A stretch of 64,000 nt of DNA from positions 248,001-312,000 of the forward strand of contig NZ_JBBCAT010000001.1 in the NCBI RefSeq assembly GCF_037203705.1. The letters run 5' to 3'. Below are positions 1 to 7,236 of this stretch, piece after piece (position 1 is the first letter of the stretch; every line of letters starts with the position of its first letter). The notes under the pieces are model-generated. The model did not search any database and was not told the origin of the DNA. It worked only from the letters and a program-made list of their open reading frames with translations. The stretch comes from Prosthecomicrobium sp. N25. Lineage in GTDB: Bacteria > Pseudomonadota > Alphaproteobacteria > Rhizobiales > Ancalomicrobiaceae. Position numbers and translations under genes: made by a program.

Positions 1-170
1 ATCAGGCGCTCGGCGAGCGCGAGGCCCCCCGAGAAGACGAGCTGGTGGCCGATCTTGTAGACCCCGACGCTGCCCCGCGTCTCGGCCACGACCTGCTCGG
101 CGTCCGCCACGGTCGGCACGTCCAGGGGCAGGATCAGGCGCTCGCGCGGGTGGTTCGGGGCGAAGGGCAT
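1..170 (-). CDS. pyrF: Orotidine 5'-phosphate decarboxylase, N-terminal part (runs off window)
   Basis: The first 56 codons of a minus-strand gene; the rest lies beyond the left edge. The predicted start is ATG at 170-168, and the protein begins MPFAPNHPRERLILPLDVP. The LILPLDVP strand followed about 20 residues later by VGVYKIGHQLVFSGG matches the first barrel strands of OMP decarboxylase, with the conserved Asp of the LDV motif and the Lys of VYKIG. The enzyme converts OMP to UMP, the last step of de novo pyrimidine synthesis in the cytoplasm. The catalytic D-x-K-x-x-D motif would lie outside the window. The gene is divergent from the hydrolase that follows. Confidence 0.8.
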   Translation of the reverse strand, partial: MPFAPNHPRERLILPLDVPTVADAEQVVAETRGSVGVYKIGHQLVFSGGLALAERL

Positions 171-294
171 GGCGGGCTCCGGTCGGATGGCACGCGCTGC
201 ATAGCCCCTGGGCCCGTCCCCCGCAACCGCCGCGCCTTGCGTTCCCGCGCCGGCCGGCCTACCGCATCCGATGATCGAGCCAGGAGCCACAGCC

Positions 295-1113
295 ATGACG
301 CCGCCCGTCGCCAGCACCCTCACCGTCGGGACCGGACCCGAGGCGCGCGACATCGCGATCCTGAAGCGCGGCGGGCGCGCGCCCGGCATCGTCTGGCTCG
401 GCGGCTTCAAGTCGGACATGACCGGCACGAAGGCGGCCGCGCTCGACACCTGGGCACTGGAGACCGGCCGCGCCTTCACGCGCTTCGACTATTCCGGCCA
501 CGGCGCCTCGGGCGGGCGCTTCGACGACGGCACCATCTCGCGCTGGCTCGAGGAGAGCCTCGCGGTCTTCGAGCGCGAGACGGCGGGGGACCAGATCCTG
601 GTCGGCTCCTCGATGGGCGGCTGGATCGCGCTCCTGCTCGCCCGCGCCGAGCGCGCGAAGGCCGGGGCGGCCTCCCGGGTCCGCGGCATGGTGCTGATCG
701 CGCCGGCGCCCGACTTCACCGAGCGGCTGATGTGGGCCCGCTTCCCCGAGGCGGTCAGGGCCGAGATCCTGGACAAGGGCGTCTGGTCGCAGCCTTCTCC
801 CTATGCGGACGAGCCCTACCGCATCACCCGCGCCCTCATCGAGGACGGCCGGCGGAACCTCCTCATGGACGGACCGATCGAGACGGGCTGCCCGGTGACG
901 ATCCTGCAGGGCGTGAAGGACGAGGACGTCCCCTGGCGCCACGCCGTCGACCTCGTCACCTGTCTGGCGCGCGACGACGTGGTGCTGACGCTCGTCAAGG
1001 ACGGCGACCACCGCCTGTCCCGGCCGGAGGACCTGAAGCGTCTCCTGGACGCGGTCGAGGCCCTGGCCACGGGCGCCGAGGGCCTGCCTTCGCCGGCCGA
1101 GCGCCTGCCCTGA
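295..1113 (+). CDS. Alpha/beta hydrolase
   Basis: A 272-residue single-domain alpha/beta hydrolase of unknown substrate. The nucleophile elbow is GSSMGG with Ser106. The likely acid is Asp211 (KDEDVPW) and the likely base His239 (DGDHRLS), a standard order and spacing. The early strand GIVWLGGFKSDMTGTK and the FDYSGHG turn resemble ABHD10/peptidase-S9-like bacterial hydrolases. An upstream ATG at 271 is in frame, but the start at 295 has AGGAG at 282-286 at good spacing and is preferred. There is no signal peptide, so it should be cytoplasmic. The gene stands alone: divergent from pyrF and convergent with the LysE gene. An esterase or thioesterase role is inference from fold only. Confidence 0.85.
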   Translation: MTPPVASTLTVGTGPEARDIAILKRGGRAPGIVWLGGFKSDMTGTKAAALDTWALETGRAFTRFDYSGHGASGGRFDDGTISRWLEESLAVFERETAGDQILVGSSMGGWIALLLARAERAKAGAASRVRGMVLIAPAPDFTERLMWARFPEAVRAEILDKGVWSQPSPYADEPYRITRALIEDGRRNLLMDGPIETGCPVTILQGVKDEDVPWRHAVDLVTCLARDDVVLTLVKDGDHRLSRPEDLKRLLDAVEALATGAEGLPSPAERLP

Positions 1114-1141
1114 CCGGGCCGGCCCTGTGCGGGAGCTCGGT

Positions 1142-1756
1142 TCAGGACCGGGCGACCACGGCCGCCGCTGCGCCCGCCATCATGGTCCCGGCCGCGCGGT
1201 CGAGCCAGCGCAACGTGCCGGGGCTGCGGAAGAGGTCCCGCGCCCGCGCCGCCGCGGCCGCATAGCCGCCGATCACCGCCAGGAGGACCACCACGACCAC
1301 CCCGGCGAGCTCGGCGAAACCGGTCGTCGTCAGGGCGGGCAGGTCGACCAGGCTCGGCAGCAGGGCGAGGTAGAAGACCATCACCTTCGGGTTGCCGAGG
1401 GTGAGCGCGAGGCCGCCCAGGAAGGTGCGCATCGCGCCGGTCTCGCCCGCCGCCTCCAGCCGGGCCCCCGTGGGCGCCGCCGTCCAGAGCCGGACCGCCA
1501 GCCAGGCGAGATAGCCGGCGCCGACCCACTTCACCGCCAGGAAGACTGTGCCGAAGGTCTGCGCCAGGGCGGCGAGCCCGAAGGCCGCGAAGCTAAGGTA
1601 GGTCAGGTCGCCGAGGACGAGGCCGAGCACCATCGGCAGGGCGCCGCGGAATCCGGTTCCGAGCGCCTTGGCGACGACCGCCACGACGCCCGGCCCGGGC
1701 GAGGCCGCCGCCAGCGCGAGCGCGATCGTGAAGGCGACGAGGGTCGCGGGATCCAT
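1142..1756 (-). CDS. LysE/RhtB family amino-acid exporter
   Basis: A 204-residue inner-membrane protein with about six hydrophobic segments. The family signature AAASPGPG lies near the N-terminus (around residues 17-24) and GNPKVMVFYLALLP in the middle. LysE/RhtB proteins export amino acids or derivatives using the proton gradient. The start at 1756 has a GGAGG-type ribosome site just upstream; 19 further in-frame residues upstream look non-coding. It follows the SHMT-like gene in the same direction with a 66-bp gap, so the two may be co-transcribed and the exporter may handle a product or substrate of that enzyme. Substrate is unknown. Confidence 0.9.
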   Translation of the reverse strand: MDPATLVAFTIALALAAASPGPGVVAVVAKALGTGFRGALPMVLGLVLGDLTYLSFAAFGLAALAQTFGTVFLAVKWVGAGYLAWLAVRLWTAAPTGARLEAAGETGAMRTFLGGLALTLGNPKVMVFYLALLPSLVDLPALTTTGFAELAGVVVVVLLAVIGGYAAAAARARDLFRSPGTLRWLDRAAGTMMAGAAAAVVARS

Positions 1757-1822
1757 GGCGGGCCATCCTCCGGTCGGGACGGGGACCGTCGGCCGCGCGG
1801 GTCCGCCTGTCAAGCCGGCTTG

Positions 1823-3145
1823 TCAGCGGATGTAATGCAAGGTCCGGAACCGGCTCCGGAAGGCGGTCATGTCGGGCGCCACCCGCTCGGGGGCCTCCCC
1901 GTCGACCAGCACCCGGGCGATCAGCCGCCCGAGCGCCGGCATGTCGCCGGCGTCCATGCCCCAGCGGACGATCTCCGGCGTGCCGAGCCTGAGCCCCGGC
2001 AGGTCGTCGCCCACCGGCGCGATCGGCAGCCCGATCCCGCAGGCCAGCAGGTTCGCCCGCCGAAGCAGCTTGGAGACCGTCTGCCCGCCGCCCCAGCGCG
2101 CCGCCTCGACGGCGAACTGGTGCGAGGTCGTGAATCCGCGCCGGGCGGCGTGGACGGGGATCCCCTCGGCGTCGAGCGCCGCCGCGAGCGCCTTGGCGGT
2201 CCTCGCCATGGCGGCCCCGTAGGCTTCCCCGTGTACCTTCCAGTCGAGCAGCGCGACCGCCAGCGCCGCCGACTTGCCGGCGTCGAAGTTGGCCGTCAGG
2301 CCCGGGAACGCGATGCCGTCGAGCCGCTCGGCGAGATCGGCCTCGTCGGTCAGGATGAGCCCCGACGGCGGCCCGCCGAGGCTCTTGTAGGTGCTCATGG
2401 TCATGAGGTGGGCGCCCTCGGCCAGCGGCTGCTGCCAGGCCCGCCCGGCGATCATCCCCGACATGTGCGCGGCGTCGTACAGCACCTTGGCGCCGACCTC
2501 GTCGGCGATTCGGCGGATCTCCGGCACGGGATGCGGGAAGAGGTTGAGACTGCCGCCGATGGTGATGAGCTTCGGGCGGAGCGCCTGCGCCATCGCGCGC
2601 AGCCGGTCGAGGTCGACCGTGAAGCCGGCCGCGTCGACCGGCGCCTCGTGGATCTCGATGCCGTACCAGCCGGCCGCCCCGGCCCGGTGGTGCGTCACGT
2701 GTCCGCCGATCGCGGCCGGGGGTGCGATGATCCGGTCGCCCGGCCGGCAGGTGGCCATGAAGGCGTAGAGGTTGGCGAGCGCCCCCGAGCCGACGCGGAT
2801 CTCGGCGTAGCGGGCGCCGAAGACCTCGGCGGCGAGCTCGGCCGCGATCACCTCGATCCGCTCGATCGCCTCCAGGCCCATCTCGTACTTGTCGCCCGGA
2901 TAGCCCAGCGACGGGCGCGCGCCGATGCCGGCCGAAAGAAACGCCTCCGCGCGCGGGTTCATGGTGTTGGTCGCCGGGTTCAGGTTGACGCAATCGCGCT
3001 CGTGGATCTCGCGGTTCCAGGCCGCCAGCCGGCCGAGCTCCGCCTCGATCGCGGCCGGCTCGTCCTGCGCGGTGCGGTCGGCGATCCGGCCGACCAGATC
3101 TTCCGACGTCTCCGGCACCCAGCCGCGCCGCGCCAGCATCGCCAT
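1823..3145 (-). CDS. Serine hydroxymethyltransferase-like PLP enzyme, divergent
   Basis: A 440-residue fold-type I PLP enzyme of the SHMT family. Visible landmarks are GYPGDKYEMG (81-90), GSGALAN (119-125) for phosphate binding, DAAHMSG with Asp224 and His227, and the Schiff-base lysine Lys254 in STYKSLGGPPSG. The canonical housekeeping signatures (AEGYPGKRYYGG, THKTLRGPRGG) are altered. In particular the catalytic Glu before GYPG (Glu57 in E. coli GlyA) is Leu80 here. This suggests a side branch, for example an alpha-substituted serine hydroxymethyltransferase or aldolase, rather than housekeeping GlyA. The start at 3145 is chosen because homology begins there; further upstream the frame reads through non-coding sequence. 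A LysE exporter follows. Confidence 0.8.
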   Translation of the reverse strand: MAMLARRGWVPETSEDLVGRIADRTAQDEPAAIEAELGRLAAWNREIHERDCVNLNPATNTMNPRAEAFLSAGIGARPSLGYPGDKYEMGLEAIERIEVIAAELAAEVFGARYAEIRVGSGALANLYAFMATCRPGDRIIAPPAAIGGHVTHHRAGAAGWYGIEIHEAPVDAAGFTVDLDRLRAMAQALRPKLITIGGSLNLFPHPVPEIRRIADEVGAKVLYDAAHMSGMIAGRAWQQPLAEGAHLMTMSTYKSLGGPPSGLILTDEADLAERLDGIAFPGLTANFDAGKSAALAVALLDWKVHGEAYGAAMARTAKALAAALDAEGIPVHAARRGFTTSHQFAVEAARWGGGQTVSKLLRRANLLACGIGLPIAPVGDDLPGLRLGTPEIVRWGMDAGDMPALGRLIARVLVDGEAPERVAPDMTAFRSRFRTLHYIR

Positions 3146-3210
3146 TCGCCTGTTCCCCTGCCGCGATCCCCGGGCCTGTCGCCCTTCGGGTACTTGACCG
3201 GAGCAGGCGT

Positions 3211-3224
3211 GCGATTGCAATCGC
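3211..3224. promoter_or_regulatory. Perfect 14-bp palindrome between divergent genes
   Basis: GCGATTGCAATCGC is a perfect inverted repeat in the 225-bp gap between the SHMT-like gene (minus) and the small secreted protein (plus). CTTGAC, a typical alphaproteobacterial -35 hexamer, lies at 3193-3198 just before it on the plus strand. The position fits an operator for one or both genes; the binding factor is unknown. Confidence 0.4.
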
Positions 3225-3370
3225 CGGCCGGTCCCGCCATGACCCGGACCAGGGAGGCACCGGCCCGGGAAGGCCGCATTTCCGACGCGGTCGGACGCCA
3301 GACAGGACCGGGGCCGTGCTCGCCGCCCGGCCGAGCCGCCCCGCCGTCCCACCACCAGGAGCCGAGACCC

Positions 3371-3748
3371 GTGAAATCGACCGCCGCCCTCGCCGCCCTC
3401 GCCCTTCTCGCCACCGCGTCCGCGGCCAGCGCCGCCGAGCCGCTCGGCTGCCGGACCGTCGGCCTCGACGTCGATCGCGACGTGATCGCGGTCGGCAAGC
3501 AGGAGGGACGCTGGACCGCCGTCAAGCTGACCGTCGCCGGCAACGACGTCGAAATCTATGATCTCAAGATCGTGTACGGCGGCGGCAAGGCCGAGGACTT
3601 CTCGGTGCGCAGCGTGATCCCGAAGAACGGCGAGACCCGCTGGATCGACCTCAAGGGCGACGGCAAGGCGATCCGCCAGATCGAGCTCGTCTACCGCTCG
3701 GTGAAGGAGCGGAAGGGCCAGGCCGTCATCTGCGCCTACGGCCGCTGA
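3371..3748 (+). CDS. Small secreted protein (DUF2541-like)
   Basis: A 125-residue protein starting with GTG at 3371 and preceded by AGGAG at 3357-3361. Residues 1 to about 22 form a clear signal peptide ending ASAAEP. The mature part has two cysteines, near the start (LGCRTVG) and near the end (VICAYGR), that may pair in the periplasm. The alternating pattern, with VGLDVDRDVIAVG, DVEIYDLKIVYGGG and TRWIDLKGDGKAIRQIEL, looks like a small all-beta domain and resembles the DUF2541 family; this assignment is from memory of the pattern and is tentative. Function is unknown. The gene lies 11 bp upstream of the cyclo-ligase gene. Confidence 0.75.
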   Translation: MKSTAALAALALLATASAASAAEPLGCRTVGLDVDRDVIAVGKQEGRWTAVKLTVAGNDVEIYDLKIVYGGGKAEDFSVRSVIPKNGETRWIDLKGDGKAIRQIELVYRSVKERKGQAVICAYGR

Positions 3749-3759
3749 AGGCCGCGCCC

Positions 3760-4332
3760 ATGGAGCCTTGGCGGGCCTGGCGCAAGGCTGAGCGCGAGCG
3801 GCTGCTGGCCGGCCGGGCCGCACTGTCGAGCGCGGAGCGCGAGGCCGCCACGGCCGCGATCGCGTCGGCGCTCGAGGGAGTCCTGCCGGAGGGGCCCGGG
3901 CGCGTGCTCGGGCTCTACTGGCCGATCAAGGGCGAGCTCGACCTGCGCGCCTGGGCGCTCGGGACGGCGGAGCGCCGCGGCTGGTCGCTGGCGCTGCCGG
4001 TCGTCGTCGAGCCGCGGACGCCGCTCGTCTACCGGCCCTGGAGCCGGGGCACCCCCATGGAGCGGGGCTTCTGGAACATCCTGGTGCCCGCCGGCTCCGA
4101 AACGGCGGTGCCCGACGTCGTGATCGCCCCGCTGGTCGGGTTCCGGGCCGACGGCCTCTGGCGCCTGGGCTACGGAGGCGGCTACTTCGACCGGACGCTC
4201 GCGAGCCTCTCGCCCCGCCCCCTCGCGATCGGCATCGGGCTCGCCGCCACCGAGGTCCCTGGCTACGCGCCGGAGCCGCACGACATCCCCATGGACGCGA
4301 TCGTGACCGAGGCGGGCGTCCTCCGGCGCTGA
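3760..4332 (+). CDS. fau: 5-formyltetrahydrofolate cyclo-ligase
   Basis: A 190-residue protein of usual length for the family. It converts 5-formyl-THF to 5,10-methenyl-THF with ATP, salvaging the folate form made as a side product of serine hydroxymethyltransferase. The signature is the C-terminal LGYGGGYFDRTLA, with PLVGFRADGLWRLG just before it; the basic WRKAERERLL start is also typical. The ATG at 3760 lies 11 bp after the secreted-protein gene, so the two may share a transcript. In many alphaproteobacteria this gene sits near cell-division or 6S RNA genes; no 6S RNA was recognised here. Confidence 0.92.
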   Translation: MEPWRAWRKAERERLLAGRAALSSAEREAATAAIASALEGVLPEGPGRVLGLYWPIKGELDLRAWALGTAERRGWSLALPVVVEPRTPLVYRPWSRGTPMERGFWNILVPAGSETAVPDVVIAPLVGFRADGLWRLGYGGGYFDRTLASLSPRPLAIGIGLAATEVPGYAPEPHDIPMDAIVTEAGVLRR

Positions 4333-4394
4333 GCGGCCTTGCGCCCCCGCCCCGGATCCGGGATAGCTCGCGCCTCGCGACGGGGGATGGCTTC

Positions 4395-5633
4395 ATGGAC
4401 GACGCGCGCGGCGAGGTTTGGGTGATCGGCGGCGGCCCTGCCGGCCTGATGGCGGCAGAAACCGCGGCCCGGGCGGGCGCGGCCGTGACCGTCGTCGAGC
4501 GCATGCCGTCGCCGGCCCGCAAGTTCCTGCTCGCCGGACGGGGCGGCCTGAACCTCACCCATTCCGAAGAGGCGGAGCGCTTTCTCGCCCGCTACGGCGA
4601 CGCCGCCCCGCAGCTCCGCGCCGCTGTCGAGGCCTTCCCGCCCGAGCGGCTCCGGGCCTGGGCCGCGGATCTCGGCGAGGAGACCTTCGTGGGGTCCAGC
4701 GGCCGGGTCTTCCCGAAATCGTTCAAGGCGTCGCCCCTGCTGCGCGCCTGGCTGCGCCGGCTGGACGGCCTCGGCGTCCGGCTGCGCGCCAGGACCCTCT
4801 GGACCGGGTTCGCGGGCACGGACGGCCTTCGCCTGCAGGGCCCGGACGGCAGCGAGGCGGTCGTGACGCCCGGGGCCACCGTCCTGGCGCTCGGCGGCGC
4901 GAGCTGGGCCCGGCTCGGCTCCGACGGCCGCTGGGTGCCGGCCCTGGAGGCGGCGGGTGCGCCCGTGACGCCGCTCTCGGCTTCGAACTGCGGCTTCGAG
5001 ATCGCCTGGTCGGACCACGTCCGCGACCGCTTCGAGGGCGAGCCGCTGAAGCGCGTCGCGCTCGCCTGCGGGGACCTCGCGGTGCGCGGCGAGGCGGTGA
5101 TCACCCGCGAGGGGCTGGAGGGCGGCGCCGTCTACGCGCTGTCCGCGCCCTTGCGCGACGGCCTCGTCGCGGGGCCCGTGCGCGTCCTCGTCGATCTGAG
5201 GCCCGACCGGTCCGAGGCCGACCTCGCCGCCGCGCTCGCCCGCACCCGGCCGCGCGACAGCCTGTCGAACCGGCTGCGCAAGGGCGCGCAGCTCTCGCCC
5301 GCCGCCGTGGCGCTGCTGCGCGAGGGCCACGGCCGCGATCTGCCGTCCGACCCCGCCGCGCTCGCTGCCCTGATCAAGGCCGTGCCGCTCACCGTCACCG
5401 GCATGCGGCCGGTCGAGCGCGCGATCTCGACCGCCGGCGGCCTCGCCTTCGCGGGCCTCGACGACCGGCTCATGCTGCGCGCCCGCCCGGGCGTCTTCGC
5501 GGCCGGCGAGATGCTCGACTGGGACGCGCCGACGGGCGGCTACCTCCTGCAAGCCTCGATGGCGACCGGCTTCGTAGCCGGCCGGGCGGCGGCCGAATGG
5601 GCGATGCGGCACGCCGGCCACGCCACGCCGTGA
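4395..5633 (+). CDS. NAD(P)/FAD-dependent oxidoreductase, HI0933/BaiN family
   Basis: A 412-residue flavoprotein. The N-terminal FAD-binding dinucleotide fold shows VIGGGPAGLMAAETAARAG (10-28) and then VERMPSPARKFLLAGRGGLNLTHSE, typical of the HI0933-like family (TIGR03862 subgroup). The C-terminal FAD contact PGVFAAGEMLDWDAPTGGYLLQ is also present. Family members are annotated as putative flavin oxidoreductases; the substrate is unknown, although one branch (BaiN) reduces bile-acid enones. The gene follows the cyclo-ligase by 62 bp in the same direction. Cytoplasmic. Confidence 0.88.
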   Translation: MDDARGEVWVIGGGPAGLMAAETAARAGAAVTVVERMPSPARKFLLAGRGGLNLTHSEEAERFLARYGDAAPQLRAAVEAFPPERLRAWAADLGEETFVGSSGRVFPKSFKASPLLRAWLRRLDGLGVRLRARTLWTGFAGTDGLRLQGPDGSEAVVTPGATVLALGGASWARLGSDGRWVPALEAAGAPVTPLSASNCGFEIAWSDHVRDRFEGEPLKRVALACGDLAVRGEAVITREGLEGGAVYALSAPLRDGLVAGPVRVLVDLRPDRSEADLAAALARTRPRDSLSNRLRKGAQLSPAAVALLREGHGRDLPSDPAALAALIKAVPLTVTGMRPVERAISTAGGLAFAGLDDRLMLRARPGVFAAGEMLDWDAPTGGYLLQASMATGFVAGRAAAEWAMRHAGHATP

Positions 5634-5706
5634 ATCGCCGGGGGCGAGTGGTGCCGCCGCGCCCGCCGCGTTAGCATTCACGGTTCGATATCTCAGGTGC
5701 CCCAGC

Positions 5707-6843
5707 GTGACCCGATCCCTCGCCCGCCCTCGCCTCGTGGCCGTCTTCGCTGCCGTCCTCCTTCTCGCGGGATGCGCCACCCGGCCCTTCGAGTCCGAGG
5801 AGGTCCGGACCGAGCTGCCGGTCGCCGCCGTGGCGCTGTTCGACGCCGACGGCAAGTCCGCCGCCGAGCCGATCCCGGCGATCGAGGCCGCCCGGACAGA
5901 CTTCAACGTGCTGGCGCTCTCCGGCGGGGGCGCCGACGGGGCCTTCGGGGCCGGCGTGCTGGTCGGCTGGAGCGAGAGCGGCCGCCGTCCGCGCTTCGAC
6001 GTCGTGACCGGCGTCTCGACCGGCGCGCTGGCCGCCACGCTCGCCTTCCTGGGGCCCGAATACGACGCGGTCCTGACCGACGCCTACACCAACACGCGCA
6101 ACCGGGACGTCTTCATCCCGAAGGGCATCACGGGGCTCTTCTCCGACAGCGCGCTCGACTACACCCCGCTCAAGGAGCGCATCGACGGGATCGTCGACGA
6201 GGCGCTGCTCGACAAGGTCGCCGAGGAGCACCGGCGCGGCCGGCGCCTCTACGTCGCCACCACCAACCTCGACGCCGGCCAGCTGGTCGTCTGGGACATG
6301 GGGCGGATCGCGGCGAGCAACCATCCGGCGCGCGTGCCCGTCTACCGCAAGGTGCTCCGCGCCTCCGCGGCCGTCCCTGGCTTCTTCAAGCCGGTCTATA
6401 TCCAGCCCTCCGACCAGACCACCGCGCGCCAGATGCACGTCGACGGCGGCGTCAAGGCGCCGATCCTGCTGCGCAGCTTCATGGTCGACAGCAGGGCCAG
6501 GCACCGCAACGTCTGGGTGCTGGTCAACGGCAAGCTGAAGCTCCAGGACGCCGATGCGGCCGTGAAGCCGGAGGTGCTGGACATCACCCGGAAATCGATC
6601 ACCGAGCTCCTGCGCGGGCTCCTCTACAAGACCATCTACCAGGCCTACGTGACGACCCGGCAGTCCAAGGCCGGCTTCCACCTGATGGCGATCCCGGACG
6701 ACGCGCCCACTCTCGGGGACGGGCTCACCTTCGACCCGGCCGCCATGTCGCGCCTCTACGAGGCCGGGCGGCAGATCGGGCGCGCCGGCACCTGGGCGAA
6801 CGAGCCGCCCCGGCTCGAGACCTTCGAGCGCATCCGGAGCTGA
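5707..6843 (+). CDS. Patatin-like phospholipase, predicted lipoprotein
   Basis: A 378-residue protein starting with GTG at 5707. The N-terminus is a lipoprotein signal peptide with lipobox LLAGC (Cys23), so it should be membrane-anchored outside the cytoplasm. The patatin domain shows the oxyanion loop SGGGADGAFG (72-81), the nucleophile GVSTG with Ser104, and the dyad Asp246 in HVDGG, all intact. Patatin-type enzymes are Ser-Asp lipid acyl hydrolases. Unlike secreted effector patatins it carries no other domain. Substrate is unknown; a role in envelope lipid turnover is inference. Confidence 0.9.
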   Translation: MTRSLARPRLVAVFAAVLLLAGCATRPFESEEVRTELPVAAVALFDADGKSAAEPIPAIEAARTDFNVLALSGGGADGAFGAGVLVGWSESGRRPRFDVVTGVSTGALAATLAFLGPEYDAVLTDAYTNTRNRDVFIPKGITGLFSDSALDYTPLKERIDGIVDEALLDKVAEEHRRGRRLYVATTNLDAGQLVVWDMGRIAASNHPARVPVYRKVLRASAAVPGFFKPVYIQPSDQTTARQMHVDGGVKAPILLRSFMVDSRARHRNVWVLVNGKLKLQDADAAVKPEVLDITRKSITELLRGLLYKTIYQAYVTTRQSKAGFHLMAIPDDAPTLGDGLTFDPAAMSRLYEAGRQIGRAGTWANEPPRLETFERIRS

Positions 6844-6965
6844 CGCTGCGCAACCGTGGCGCGCATGCCACGGTGCGGAAATCCTCCACACGAGCGGGAA
6901 CTAATCCTTGCCCTGCCGCCGCCCCGATCGGATCCTCCGTTCGGTCGCACAGGAGGAGGTCGTCC

Positions 6966-7154
6966 GTGTTCGAGATCGTGCTTACCGTCTGCCTCGTCGC
7001 CGCGCCGGCCAAGTGCCACCAGGAACGCTACGGCGGCTACCAGTACGCCCGCTTCTGCTTCGACCTGCAGGTCGAGAAGGCGGTCGACTACATGCGCCGC
7101 AACCCGCACGCGACCGTCACCGAGTCCCAATGCCGGGCGGTGGTGACCGTCTGA
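6966..7154 (+). CDS. Small Cys-containing protein, 62 residues
   Basis: A GTG at 6966 is preceded by the strong site AGGAGGAGG at 6951-6959 and opens a 62-codon frame, VFEIVLTVCLVAAPAKCHQ and on. The N-terminal 15 or so residues are hydrophobic. Cysteines occur at about positions 9, 17, 31 and 56, an even number compatible with disulfides outside the cytoplasm. It resembles short hypothetical proteins seen in Rhizobiales genomes (pattern CLVA-P--C), but no function is known to me. It lies 122 bp downstream of the patatin gene and ends 82 bp before the convergent mmsA stop. Confidence 0.6.
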   Translation: MFEIVLTVCLVAAPAKCHQERYGGYQYARFCFDLQVEKAVDYMRRNPHATVTESQCRAVVTV

Positions 7155-7236
7155 GAACGGGCCAGGGAGCTTGGGAGGGAGGGCGCCAGGTCCGTCCCGG
7201 GAACGGGAGAGGCCGGGTGTCGCCCTCCGGCGCCCC

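Noticed and set aside
1127-3748. Very long plus-strand open frame opposite the LysE and SHMT-like genes
   Set aside because: It is a high-GC shadow frame with Arg/Pro/Gly-rich low-complexity sequence; only its last 125 codons (from the GTG at 3371) are a real gene.
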